From assembly GCA_037355855.1 (NCBI GenBank), contig CM074758.1:7785001-7849000 (forward strand): 64,000 nucleotides of DNA, given 5' to 3'. Origin of the DNA: Pseudo-nitzschia pungens. Its lineage: Eukaryota > Bacillariophyta > Bacillariophyceae > Bacillariales > Bacillariaceae. Numbering within the stretch: the stretch's first letter is position 1; the number at the start of each line of letters is the position of its first letter. Made by a program: the position numbers and the translations under genes. Below the pieces are notes generated by a model. It was not told the origin of the DNA, searched no databases, and saw nothing but the letters and a program-made list of their open reading frames with translations. Of this stretch, positions 42,701 through 52,297 are shown piece by piece.

Positions 42701-43083
42701 TGTTGTTGTTGTTGTTTGGAAAGCCACCAGTCCGAGTTCTTCGTTTCGCCGTTCCTGTTGTCATCGTCGTCCAATTTTCTGGGCGCCTTGAAGGTCGGAT
42801 CCTTCGAAGAGTCCCATGTATCTCGTTGAAGGGGTTGCCTCATGAGAGAATAACCATCTCGTCCCGCACGCGCATTGCTGTTTCTGGCAAGATCTGGCAG
42901 GGTGTTTTGTTCGTCGGTGTTGCTGCTGCTGGAAGCGCGGGCAAAATCACGTGGACTCGAAAGGATTCGATTCCTTGTTGCCGCTCCTTTTGTGGCCGTA
43001 AATGAATGGCAACTTTGATGCGAAGACACAAGAAAGGCAACGACACAGGTCTTTACAAAAGGGAGAAGGCTTCCAACACACAT
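39742..43083 (-). CDS. MutS2 with C-terminal Smr domain, plastid-targeted
   Basis: I place the start at the ATG at 43083 (1113 residues); the frame opens earlier (ATG 43176), but only the inner Met yields a signal peptide MCVGSLLPFVKTCVVAFLVSSHQSCHS|FTATKG with Phe at +1, the plastid import signature. The next ~150 residues are low complexity with a Gln run. Then the MutS2 core: lever/clamp helices around YASQLGIVHDSSRSGKTVYVEP, Walker A GPNSGGKT (~590), Walker B LVLMDELGSGTDP (~680), TTHYMQLK, and a long coiled coil. The C-terminal Smr nuclease-like domain holds VDVRGFNVEDA and the HGHGSGG loop. Bacterial MutS2 acts in recombination control and, as shown in Bacillus, in rescue of collided ribosomes. 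It could do either in the plastid. Confidence 0.93.
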   Translation of the reverse strand: MCVGSLLPFVKTCVVAFLVSSHQSCHSFTATKGAATRNRILSSPRDFARASSSSNTDEQNTLPDLARNSNARAGRDGYSLMRQPLQRDTWDSSKDPTFKAPRKLDDDDNRNGETKNSDWWLSKQQQQQQQQQNQQNRRRGRIDDFPSSDYFSTGSVSTGPRSPQPVAEDQKLDLFQRSSDTLDFPTILAALRTQCFTIPAKEMVDEAADQTQEKQLKRNRNAQNGNAKGSKQFRVESLIADTAQEVRERYQAVFEMQRLLDSDGVTKTNLGGSYYKNRRGIQVTIGRGNPPPLDGISFDLESILQICSEQGEVLEGPEILEISTMMNAMEDIQLWSRSLEYIVEESETSDGESSSSNMFVEIPRIVQGIELNTTLQELLEDAFDQQGRLSGKTFPVLGELRAKVRTLKADILQTLDSIVQLPSIKSKLALESGGPLYSEVASNNGSSGGRLVLPIDPKYASQLGIVHDSSRSGKTVYVEPSEIVGPTNELRQIEHELEAEEARVWRSLTEQVWNNQYDLRKSVQAVAQLDLIVARCKLGQRIRGVIPVVRDEGVISLRDAKHPVLLLRKLEKVVGSDISLGADGNQGLVLTGPNSGGKTVILKLLGLLALMSRTGIPVPAAHGDLNGEYQPRVDFFNPVLADIGDIQSVDSDLSTFSGHMLVCREVLALAQTGNALVLMDELGSGTDPNQGVAIAQALLEALMETGCRVAITTHYMQLKQLASSDDRFSVAGMQFVGNRPTYKLLPGVVGESYALAVAERLELPRSVLDRANALLDSETRQMGDLIRDLEEQKLVIDQQVLEIEERKKEIAAMEFKMKENKIKLEKRMLTARRDEARKFAKKLEEKEQILEDVLEKLKSDPSRKLITKSWEDIKFVKRDAINEAENVPSVLRKKEKAASELKKAVKELVPLAEIRGRQLLNEGDKLKVCKTGNLFGREAIVIKDNGKQIQVKVSGISMTFKHTQLSMETGGDQSKPGNTNANANSTTRGGARSSRSSKAVQRALKSEGMDTRNAKQVVEKKADAPSLSIRTEGNTVDVRGFNVEDAKSKVTDKISRCLMNRQKTVYVLHGHGSGGVLKSKLRDWLKGEKRLVKKWAPADSLDGGDAFTKIELN

Positions 43084-43883
43084 AGATCTTCGTCTTCTTG
43101 TTTCTTTGACACACTCGTAATTCTGTTGCTTCCACTGTCGACGACAACCAGCGTTTCGATCGGGACAAGTGATCATTCTCTGTGAATCTCTTTGCGGTTG
43201 GGAATAGGGAAGCTGATGTATTGTTTTTCACTATCCTACCGGTACATCTGTATCGATACAGTAAATCTTCACGCTGGAGTGGTGTCGATTATGCGACCCG
43301 ATCACCGAGAGAAATGCAATGAAGTGGAGACTGGAAACCAGACTTAGAATTTTGTGAGTCACCGCTCGTCATCCCGCCGATCGATACGCGTTTCTCCACT
43401 ACGTAAGCAGAAGAACGATGGTACAGTAAACTATCGAGGGCGCTCTGAGCTTGGTCAACGGAGAACTGTCAACGCTGAAAACTGGCACTGACATAGCCCT
43501 TCCAAGTAATTACTTCTAGTTTACTACTACATGTAAATTTCAAAATACTGTACCGGTAATAGTAGTACTGAATAATACGGAGACGTGCTTCAACGCACCG
43601 GTATGACTGTATTTTTTTTTTTCATTACTCCGCCGTAATACACGGAGTGCAGGAGTATTTGAAAATCGACGTCTGTTCCTGAAAATTGAAAAGATGAACA
43701 ACATGTCGAGCATTCATACTTGTACTGTGGTAATTCGAACTAAACTTAAAAGAATCTTCATTGAGATGCGTTTCAGAAGGTTGAACCCATTCTCTGTCCT
43801 GTACGTGTAGTAATTCGTTTCAAGAGTTGAGGATTTCAATTTATAAAGTAACAACAAACAAAACAAATTCGCTAGGGTAGCTA
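43084..43883. other. intergenic
   Basis: Two head-to-tail minus-strand genes. 43540-43600 shows TACCGGTAATAGTAG-type words and a poly-T. Nothing else. Confidence 0.5.
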
Positions 43884-45161
43884 CTAGTCAGAGAGCACGA
43901 TTTGCGGGAACATGATTTCGTCAATCTTGTGAATCACTCCATTGGATGTTACAATGTCACTCGTACTGATGACTACATCATTCACAGTCACAACACCATC
44001 GTCCTTCACACGGAACTTAATGGTCTCTCCCATGACAGTAGGGAGAATATCTCCGTCCTTGATTCTGCCGATCATTACTTTGCCGGGAACAACATGGTAG
44101 GTCAAGATGATGAGAAGAATTTGAGGATCAACCAATGCAATGTCCTCAGGTTTTTCAAGCACTTTGAGGAAGGCATCGTTTGTTGGAGCAAAGACTGTGA
44201 AGGGACCTGTGGTGGTAACAATGCTTTCGAGACCAGTAAGGCTGACAACGTTGAGCAAAAAGGCCAAATCGGGATCAAGGGATGCAACCTCCAAAAGATT
44301 CATGGCGTCTTCTGGTGTCTCGGGGACTTCAATGGCGGGTTCCTCGACAGGTTCCTCGTCAGCGAGCACGATTTGCGGGAACATGATTTCGTCAATCTTG
44401 TGAATCACTCCATTGGATGTTACAATGTCACTCGTACTGATGACTACATCATTCACAGTCACAACACCATCGTCCTTCACACGGAACTTAATGGTCTCTC
44501 CCATGACAGTAGGGAGAATATCTCCGTCCTTGATTCTGCCGATCATTACTTTGCCGGGAACAACATGGTAGGTCAAGATGGTGAGAAGAATTTGAGGATC
44601 AACCAATGCAATGTCCTCTGGTTTTTCAAGCACTTTGAGGAAGGCATCGTTTGTTGGAGCAAAGACTGTGAAGGGACCTGTGGTGGTGACAATGCTTTCG
44701 AGACCAGTAAGGCTGACAACGTTGAGCAAAAAGGCCAAATCGGGATCAAGGGATGCAACCTCCAAAAGATTCATGGCGTCTTCTGGTGTCTCGGGGACTT
44801 CAATGGCGGGTTCCTCGACAGGTTCCTCCACGGGTTCCTCCACGGGTTCCTCCACGGGTTCCGAGACAGGTTCCGAGACAGGTTCCGAGACAGGTTCTTC
44901 GGGAGGACCGGGAACGGGTTCGGGTGCTTCTGTGGCGGGAACAGGGGCTTTTGTCTCGGGTTTGGGTGCTTCGGTGGCAGGAGTAGGAGCGGGAACAGGG
45001 GCTTTTGTCTCGGGTTTGGGTGCTTCGGTGGCAGGAGTAGGAGCTTCGGTCTCGGGGCGAAACCCGATACCGCGAACGCTCTTCGCATCGGCGGCGAAGC
45101 TCAGAAACGAGAGCACGCTGAGGGAAAAGAGTAGGAGTAGTCTTGACTTCAGACAAGCCAT
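43884..45161 (-). CDS. secreted protein with two near-identical fasciclin (FAS1) domains
   Basis: 425 residues with signal peptide MACLKSRLLLLFSLSVLSFLSFAADA. Residues ~30-110 are a Pro/Thr/Glu stalk (ATEAPKPETKAPVP and EPVSEP/EPVEEP repeats), like a cell-wall spacer. Two FAS1 domains follow (~120-268 and ~277-425), each with the H1 box GPFTVFAPTNDAFLK and an H2-like box containing TYHVVPGKVM and SNGVIHKIDE. The two copies differ by only one or two residues (for example LLTILTYH versus LLIILTYH), reflecting a 471-bp tandem duplication. FAS1 proteins mediate adhesion at the cell surface or in extracellular matrix; in raphid diatoms they are linked to adhesive secretions. No GPI tail is visible. 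Confidence 0.93.
   Translation of the reverse strand: MACLKSRLLLLFSLSVLSFLSFAADAKSVRGIGFRPETEAPTPATEAPKPETKAPVPAPTPATEAPKPETKAPVPATEAPEPVPGPPEEPVSEPVSEPVSEPVEEPVEEPVEEPVEEPAIEVPETPEDAMNLLEVASLDPDLAFLLNVVSLTGLESIVTTTGPFTVFAPTNDAFLKVLEKPEDIALVDPQILLTILTYHVVPGKVMIGRIKDGDILPTVMGETIKFRVKDDGVVTVNDVVISTSDIVTSNGVIHKIDEIMFPQIVLADEEPVEEPAIEVPETPEDAMNLLEVASLDPDLAFLLNVVSLTGLESIVTTTGPFTVFAPTNDAFLKVLEKPEDIALVDPQILLIILTYHVVPGKVMIGRIKDGDILPTVMGETIKFRVKDDGVVTVNDVVISTSDIVTSNGVIHKIDEIMFPQIVLSD
43889..44830. repeat. 471-bp tandem duplication within the FAS1 gene
   Basis: Two head-to-tail copies at a period of exactly 471 bases (157 codons), with only a handful of differences, mostly single synonymous changes; the junction keeps frame with an EEPVEEP linker. 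Confidence 0.95.
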
Positions 45162-45462
45162 TGTGTTAACGTCTACTTTTCAACAAATTGTTGAATTTTG
45201 TCTTGGATTGTGGATTTTGCGGATGACGAGAGAGAAGCTGTCACAAAACTTGTCAACGAAGAGTGTGAGTGTTCGGCGTGAGAGCAAGATAAGGTTACTC
45301 GAACGCCTCGGAACTGCTTCGACTGGGATAAGCTTAAAAATCAAAAGAAATGGTTGCCAAATTTATTTTAGAAAGTTTTTTACCTATGCGCGACCAAAAC
45401 TGCAATAATTAGGAATCATGGTAAGAGATGATTATTTATTCAACTAAAATATATACGAACCG

Positions 45463-45559
45463 CACGTGAACGGAAATAAAAAATGCCGCATTCCCACCCA
45501 ATTTTTGTATATGCCCTATTTCGGGCGGGAATGCGGCATTTTTTATTTCCGTTCACGTG
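45463..45559. repeat. 97-bp hairpin with 37-bp arms
   Basis: Arms 45463-45499 and 45523-45559 pair at 36 of 37 positions (CACGTGAACGGAAATAAAAA… against …TTCCGTTCACGTG), spacer 23 nt. Near-perfect foldback typical of a young MITE or a hairpin-RNA-forming locus. The outer six bases CACGTG are themselves palindromic. Confidence 0.95.
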
Positions 45560-45563
45560 ATAA

Positions 45564-45647
45564 TACTACAAAATTCCTATCAGCTGTCCCCCGGTTCTAC
45601 ATCCTCAACTACTCATTTCTACGGAAGCCCGGGGACAGCTGATAGGA
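45564..45647. mobile_element. MITE-like palindrome (copy C), right end eroded
   Basis: TACTACAAAATTCCTATCAG… at the left, closing with GGGGACAGCTGATAGGA at 45647. It matches copy B (23270-23364) along its length, including the middle TCTACATCC and TACGGAA, but lacks the last ~14 bases. It lies 4 bp from the 97-bp hairpin. Confidence 0.75.
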
Positions 45648-45766
45648 TTGGCGCCTCCGGTAAGCGTGTGGAGTTGTAAATGTCCGTAACGTCCTTTTCG
45701 GGCATTGATTGTACGTACACCGTAATAATTTATTTATTTACGTATCGTTTAAACGCGGCTTTTTTC

Positions 45767-46000
45767 AAAATCGGCGCATATGCGCCGATTTTGTGTTGTT
45801 GCAATATTCAGTAACACTAACTTCTAAAGTATAGCTCCAATAGCAACAAGTAATGGCTCATTAGAAAGCTCTCACTCTCCTCTTTCCATAGGTATATGGT
45901 TCTATACACTTCAGAGTTACTCTTGTTGTTGCAAATAGCCATTGAAGTAAGCATTACTTTGGAGACCTAAAAAAAAAATCGGCGCATATGCGCCGATTTT
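45767..46000. repeat. twin 26-bp perfect palindromes bounding a 234-bp unit
   Basis: The palindrome with core TCGGCGCATATGCGCCGA and AAAA/TTTT ends occurs identically at 45767-45792 (extended to 28 bp by C/G) and 45975-46000. Because each is self-complementary, the pair is both a direct and an inverted repeat. The interior contains repeated TTGTTGCAA words and no ORF. Confidence 0.9.
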
Positions 46001-46330
46001 GACCACTCGTGTATTTACTAGTAATGACTAATTAGATTCAATTTTTGAGCGCTTCTATTTTAGGCAGGTTTCTCGGTTTTGAGGACTAGTTTGATTAATT
46101 ATTCACGTGCATCTTTTTGGTCCAGATTTTTCCTCTTTTTTTGGAAAGAACCTTCATCGTCACATTTGACTAACAGGATCAGCATCTGATAAAAAAGAGT
46201 GAAATCGGACTCATCAGATCAACAATAAACTGATGTTTGACTAAATTGAGTAAAATAAGACACGTCCGATTAACATAAAATTGATATTTGACTGTTTATT
46301 CGACTAATAGGACTTCGAAAATTTGGTGGT

Positions 46331-46359
46331 CAAAATCTACTGTTGAACAGTAGATTTTG
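46331..46359. repeat. 29-bp perfect inverted repeat
   Basis: CAAAATCTACTGTT and AACAGTAGATTTTG (14-bp arms) around a single central G; could be a cruciform or the core of another small element. Confidence 0.9.
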
Positions 46360-46475
46360 AGGCCGCGACTAAACGATATTCAGTCATGTAGTTTTGGATT
46401 AACGTGTCAGAAAGTGAAAAGAAAATGTTGATCGTGGGTTTACGCATGATATTCGTAATTTTTGTGTTAAATCGG

Positions 46476-46488
46476 TTAATAGACTCCT
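46476..46488. repeat. left target-site duplication of the LINE
   Basis: TTAATAGACTCCT, identical to 51946-51958 on the other side of the LINE body. Confidence 0.85.
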
Positions 46489-49400
46489 TAATATTAATAT
46501 ACGTATTTAAATAACTTTAATCACCAAAGGTGAAACTAAATTACTCAGTCTGTAACCAGACTTTAACGTCGCCTCCATCATAGAGTCAGGACCCCAAGTG
46601 GCAGAACGACAAATTTTCAAACAAACCTTGAACATCAAGCAGGGGAAAGGACAAACAAGTCCCACAAAAGAGGGACTTGAGAGAAAGTGAAATGGGAATG
46701 AAGATATTGGGATAAGATACAGTATCAAAAGGGATGGGACAGGATAAGAAGCAGGAACAGAAGACAAAACCAAGGTACAAAGTGTAATCAACCCTGAGGT
46801 CCAGTAAGCCAGACTCTGAGAAGAGCAGCCTCTTGTTGGTATGGCTGCACTGGTGGGACAGGCGCTGCATACTGCTTCCTTGCAAGGTGGATGGTTGCAA
46901 GCCACTGCCGCTTGGCAGTCAGGGTGTAACCTTGTAGGACGTGGAAAGGGGTTTGTAACAGGGAGTGTGACTGGGGAAGTGCACCAGCTGCACCAATTGC
47001 CAATTCTGAAGTGATGGAAGCATCAAGAGATTGGTGTTGTTCAGCATCAAGGGTACCCCCAGGACCATGGAGTCGTTCATTCCTATAAGTCCAAAGATCC
47101 CAGGAGGTAAGAAAGAACTGATGGATGACAGCTGTAGCCCAACGTTTGGGAGAGCGCTTGCTTCCAATGTGGGAGTAGTAGTCAGCCTGAATTTGGTACC
47201 AGCGAGGAGACCACCTACCAAGAAGCCAGTTGTGCCAGCCAATAGTCCTCTGTGCCCTGACAGCAGACGCAATTGCAAGTGAGTAGGATGATGGATAAAT
47301 GGTCTGGCCCTTCCGAACTCTGGTGAGAAGATCCACAATGGCAACAACCAAGGATGGATCAGTTTGTTCAACTTCAAGCCTCTTCTGCAGGGGTCCCTTG
47401 AAAGCTGACACACTGTGCTGTACTGCCCCAGTGTCCTTGCAGGAGAGCACATGAGAGACCTTCTCGTTGTCTGCATCACACAATGGGCACCGGGAGTGAT
47501 CCTGATACTGGTAGTGAAGTAGTTGGTTGCCAACACCAATGCATCCAGAAGCAAATTTGACAAACCACCTTTGCATGCCAGGAGGGAGTCGCTTGAAGGC
47601 AGACAGATGGGCACACCAATGGATGGAACTCAAAACAGGTCGTGGAATGGGGATATCATGGTGGGTCTGCCAATATTTAAGAAGAGGAGGACCAGAAATG
47701 GCAACATGCAGAGCATTCTGATCAAACCTTGAACACTTGCATCCATTGAGAGAAAATGCCCAGGGCTCAAACACAAGTCTGGGATAGTGATGGGCCGAAG
47801 CTCTATGAACAGAGAGAAAGGCCTTTGCCATGCTGTCAACCTGATGATTGCGAAGGGCCCACCAATCAAGAAAGATTCCAGCTTGATGGCCCTGAACCCA
47901 CTGAAAGTGCACAGAGATTGGCAGGGCAGAAATCATGTTTCTGATGACATAAACATAATCAAAAGACTTCTGGGAAATAACCAAAGGCCAAGATCCCTGA
48001 GCCTGGTTGAGAGCTGTGTCACCATCCAGAGCAATAGTGATAGAGCCAGAAGCAATATCAAAAAGATTCACCAGAGCAGTGCAACAGGTGAGAACTCCAA
48101 TGATACCCGCCAGTTCACTCCTGTAGGATGACTGATCCTCAGGGGATCCACTGACAAAATTACAGCCAGTGAGGAACAATGAAGCAGTCTTGGTGGAGGT
48201 ATTGGGTGACAAAATGAAAGCAGAAGTTCCTCTGAGAAGGTCAGGATCAAATGAACCATCGCATACAGCACTGGCAGTACCACTCTGGATAGCATCAACA
48301 ATGTGCTGACAGCCAGCCTGTGGTAGAGAATATTTGTGGAGAAGTACCCTTGGAGACTCACAGAGTGCATCAAAGGCATCTACTGGGGAGTCTGGAAGAG
48401 AATCATATGGATTGTACTCCAGAGGATCCATGTCAGGAGGTTCGGAAACAAAGGCTGAGGACCCAACCACTCGAACAACTTGGCCACAGATAACAGGGCA
48501 GACAAGCACATCAGCGCAGGCTGGTTTGTCAGAAAGGATTTCAGCAGTGACCCTATATCTGCCCCTGCCCTGGGAGGTGCTCACAGTCCAGCCAGTAGAA
48601 GTTTTGAAGAATATTCTGTTGGTGGATGGAGACAAAAACCAAGGCCAAAGAGAAGCTGTCTGGGGAGAGAGCCAAGGCCCAAGATGAAAAGAAGGAGCTA
48701 GTGCCCTGGCTGCAGGGGGTGGACAAGGGGGAAGAAAACAGGTCTGAAGTGCCTTAGTCCAAAAACGCTTTGCTGCTGGAGGCCAAGATGGAGGACATCT
48801 CGGCCAGTCAAGATGATCCCTCAAGTGATTGGAGGATGTCAGCTGGAAAGCCATGGGAGAGAGTCTCTTCCCATCTGGAGTACAAATGTCAGCAAGGGAG
48901 ATAGCCTTGAGTGACATGCGCATGTGATTCAAGAGGGACAAGTCAGCACCTCTGAAGCCAGCGTTGACAAAGGCTTGCATGAGATAGCAGTCATTGGAAC
49001 GTAGCAGGGGAAGATCTGGGAAGTCTTCAAACAAGCTCACAGGGTGAACAGAGAAAAACTTCCACACATGTTTGTACCAGCAAGGAGTGACGTAGGAAGC
49101 AAAAGGATGATATGGTGTGACACCAAGATGGAGAGGAATGCCAAGTTCGAGCCGTAGAGACTCAGCAGTTAGCCTGAGAATCCTACCAGTTTGGGAGGAC
49201 CTGACAGATTCCTGAAAGAGGGTGGCAATATGACTGAACTCTTGGAGGAGGTAGGGGTGAATGAAACCAAAGCCTTGATAGAGGGAAGGACCATAGAATA
49301 CATGTCTGGGAAATGTCCGTGACATCCCTGCTTTATTCAGCACAGGAACAAGAGCTGGGTGAATGATCTTAGTCCAAGTGGCCTCATCAAGTTGCGTGAC

Positions 49401-51945
49401 AGGCATGGGGTATTCAACAGACTTCATGAAAGAATACTTGAATGTGTAGAGGGATGCCCTCTTCTCACACTTGGAAGCCTTGAGCTGAGAGCCAAAAGAC
49501 TGAGACTGTGACTTCATGTGAGCAATCTGTGCTTCCTCATTGCCATCCATGGAGATAAAAACCCCAAGGGTCTTGTCAGCATGGTCAACTTCAAAACGAT
49601 CCAGGGTAGCGCGATTGCCATTCTTATCAGCAACAGAGAAGTCACCGGGCATGTCAGCAATGGAGCGATAGTCCCAACCGGATCCATTCCATTTGAAATC
49701 AATCAAATAACAGAAGGATTTGGCAGGTTCAATAGCACCACCAGTGGCAATAATCCCACCAGCCCATCGGTCAAGAGCTCCCTGAAAATCAACAGCCAAT
49801 TCCTCACCAGATGTTGAGGAATCAGAGCCAGCACAAAACAAATCTGTGTCATCCACAAAGGCAAAACCCACAAGAGAAACCAGTTGCAGTGACAAAGAAG
49901 TGATAAGATGGACACCATGTCCAGCCTGTTGCATCATTCGGAAGACAATGGTTGACACCAAAGCCCAAAGAGTTGGACCAATACCATTGCCTTGGCCACA
50001 ACCACTGAGAGGAACAGGTTCATCACCATACACAGGACCTGACCGACCAAAACCAGTTTTGATGTGGTGCTTAGCATGTTGCAGAGTAGACAGAAGAACT
50101 TCACACACATGTGCAGGAACACCAAAGCTCTGGAGAGTGAGACCTGCAATGGGATGAGAGATTCTATCATAACAGCCCTTGGCATCATTCATAGCAACAG
50201 CACCGGATCTGCGCTTCTGCCTCAACACATCACAGATGAGCTTCTTGTTCAAGCAGGTGTTGATGGCCTTGTGGTGTTTCCTGCTTCCATGTTGATCAAC
50301 CGCCACTGCATTGGCACGTTCAGCATGGGCAAGAATGCGTCTGCCAATCATCTTGTTGTTGATTTGGAACTCAGGAGACATCAACTGGATGAGTCTCATC
50401 TTATCCACTCTATATTCACCAGGTTTCTTGAATATCTCAACATCCGTGATGACCTGCCAGGCAGAAGGAGAGAAGCCAACAATCAATGGGACTGATCTCA
50501 GTAGAGTGTCAAACTTGTTCAACTGGGGATCCAGGGCAAAAGCCTTGTGGTGGGCAAAACTCAAACAAGAAGGTTCACTTGCTGTGCGTTCCCTCTGGTG
50601 TTTCCAGGCAGCAGCATTGTCAGCTGGACACACTGAATAGTCAAAGGGAGGCAAACTCAGAATAGAGGCAGGGACTTTGAGACAAGAAAGAAATTCAGAC
50701 AGGTATTTGTCAGTGGCAGGAGGAGGATTATATGTGCCATCAAGAACTTGAGCAGAAGCATGGGCTGTGCCGAGGTAGCCAAAATCTTGAATGAAGGAGG
50801 GAGTCATGGAGGGAGTGCCAAGACACTGCTGTTGACGCCGGACATTGGATTCAGCCATAGCTGGAACCATAGTGGACTGGGACTCCAAGACCTGTTCAGC
50901 ACCATCAGGGCCAACTGCAATAGCTCGCAAGACAGCTGACTTGTTGACACGTCCCCGAATAGACCTAGCAGCAAGGCCAAGCTCTCTTTGAAGACGTTCC
51001 CTGCGCATCCTGGCACGAATCTGGGAAGCATTCTGGTTGTGAGGTTTGCCTTCAGCAAGAAGTGCATCCACCAGGCCTTGATTGAAGGAGTCTCTCCAAG
51101 AGGGGGCCAATTTTTTCACTGCCCGGTATTGCCTGTAAGCTTGTTTCAGGTGGAGGACAGCACTGGAAAGATCACAGTGTTCTCCTTTGTAGAGAGAAAG
51201 CTTGCATGCCAGCCTTTTCAAAACAGTATGACTGGTGGACACACCCTGTCTCAGCTTAACAACACGCCGCCAAAAGTCAATTGTATCACGATAGACTTGC
51301 AGCTTCGGGGACCATGGAACCAGACCAGCTCTTGTGTGGCAAAGGTTTTGTTCAACAGAGAGCCTGAGAGAGGTGGAGGTTTCATGGAGGACTTCATATG
51401 TGGTGATGAGAGCAGCGCGCACAGAAATATCCCCAGACTGAAACTGAGCCAGGAGGTGTTCCAGCTTAGCTTGGAGAGAAAACACTCCAGCCTTGAGAAA
51501 GCTGTGCCTGACACGCTTGAAATACCGTTGGCGCAGATGAGGGTGGGAGGACTGGAGTTTGGAATGAGAGAGGCTCACGGTAGGTGGCAGGTGTTTGCCC
51601 ATGAGGCTGCAATTACAGACTTCAATCCAAAGCATTCTGTGGTCCGATTCCATACCATAGGCGCCACCAAAGGGACAATACCCAGCCCTGAGAACATCAA
51701 CATTCTCAGAGACCCAAATGGCATCAATTGGTGTTCTGGTAGTGTTGCGGTTGTGAGTGGCAGGAGGAGAAGACTGACTATGAAGGGTACGAATGGCATC
51801 TCTGAAACCAAGAGCCTTGAGCTCAAAAGACAAGCCATCAGTCCGAACATCAGCATTTTGATCAATCCCAAGAATGACCTGGTCACCTGCACCCAGACAG
51901 ACCTGAAGGGCAGCAGTTAAATCCCTGTTAAAGAGAATGCATGGA
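46489..51945 (-). mobile_element. 5'-truncated APE-type LINE (non-LTR retrotransposon)
   Basis: 5457-bp body flanked by a perfect 13-bp duplication. It encodes the end of an AP-endonuclease domain, RT, RNase H and a zinc-finger-like tail on the minus strand. The 3' end (left) is ~300 nt of untranslated sequence ending AT-rich without a poly-A run. The open frame continues into the right TSD, showing 5' truncation at insertion. Confidence 0.9.
46788..51945 (-). CDS. LINE ORF2-type polyprotein, endonuclease start missing
   Basis: Open for ~1,719 codons up to the truncation. Domains in order: residual AP endonuclease (VILGIDQNADVRTD, then AIWVSEN and the SDHR catalytic motif); a ~400-residue linker; reverse transcriptase with motif A NDAKGCYDRISHP, motif B LSGCGQGNGIGPTLWALV and catalytic FVDD (about 49845-49870); RNase H with CDGSFDPDLL, YRSELAGIIGVL, LDGDTALNQA and QWVQGHQAG; and a C-terminal CPLCDADNEKVSHVLSC finger. 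No stop or frameshift inside, so the copy is young. RT of the jockey/I-related type carrying RNase H, as in algal LINEs. The product would make cDNA by target-primed reverse transcription. No ATG is needed for this truncated copy. Confidence 0.92.
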
Positions 51946-51958
51946 TTAATAGACTCCT
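51946..51958. repeat. right target-site duplication of the LINE
   Basis: TTAATAGACTCCT; its last five bases CTCCT serve as the left TSD of the following LTR element, fixing the order of insertions. Confidence 0.85.
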
Positions 51959-52267
51959 TGTTACGGTCTAGAGTAGAGATTTCGGAGTAGTATTGAAATT
52001 GTGTGTTATTTCACTTTACGAGATGGGATTGAAATTAGAGAGAGGAAATAATGAGCAATGAGGTCATCGCGACCTTCTCATATGATAACCATCCCTGTAT
52101 GTAACATATATTCCGTATGTAACCTTAATCGTATAATCGCTCTCTTCTGCATGCCTGTTCGCACATACCAGATATCCATACATGGATATCTTATATATAT
52201 ATTCGATTCCCACATGGGATTCGGTTAATTATTCAATCGCGACTGCTAGCTACGCTAGCCCGTCACA
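51959..52267 (-). repeat. 3' LTR of the integrase-only element
   Basis: 309 bp, starting TGTGACGG and ending CCGTAACA on the minus strand; contains GCTAGCTACGCTAGC near its start and CATACATGG-type short palindromes. Confidence 0.93.
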
Positions 52268-52297
52268 TAGTGCCCTATGATTGAACGAATCCCATAC

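Larger units (their letters stand above)
45162..46475. other. hairpin-rich spacer
   Basis: No gene; contains four separate inverted-repeat structures described individually, and AT-rich filler. The left 250 bases are the 5' region of the FAS1 gene. Confidence 0.6.

Noticed and set aside
43902..45134. 410-codon plus-strand frame opposite FAS1
   Set aside because: Antisense shadow that merely mirrors the 471-bp duplication.
50988..51920. 310-codon plus-strand frame in the LINE
   Set aside because: Opposite the endonuclease/linker region of an intact LINE ORF; no independent motifs.
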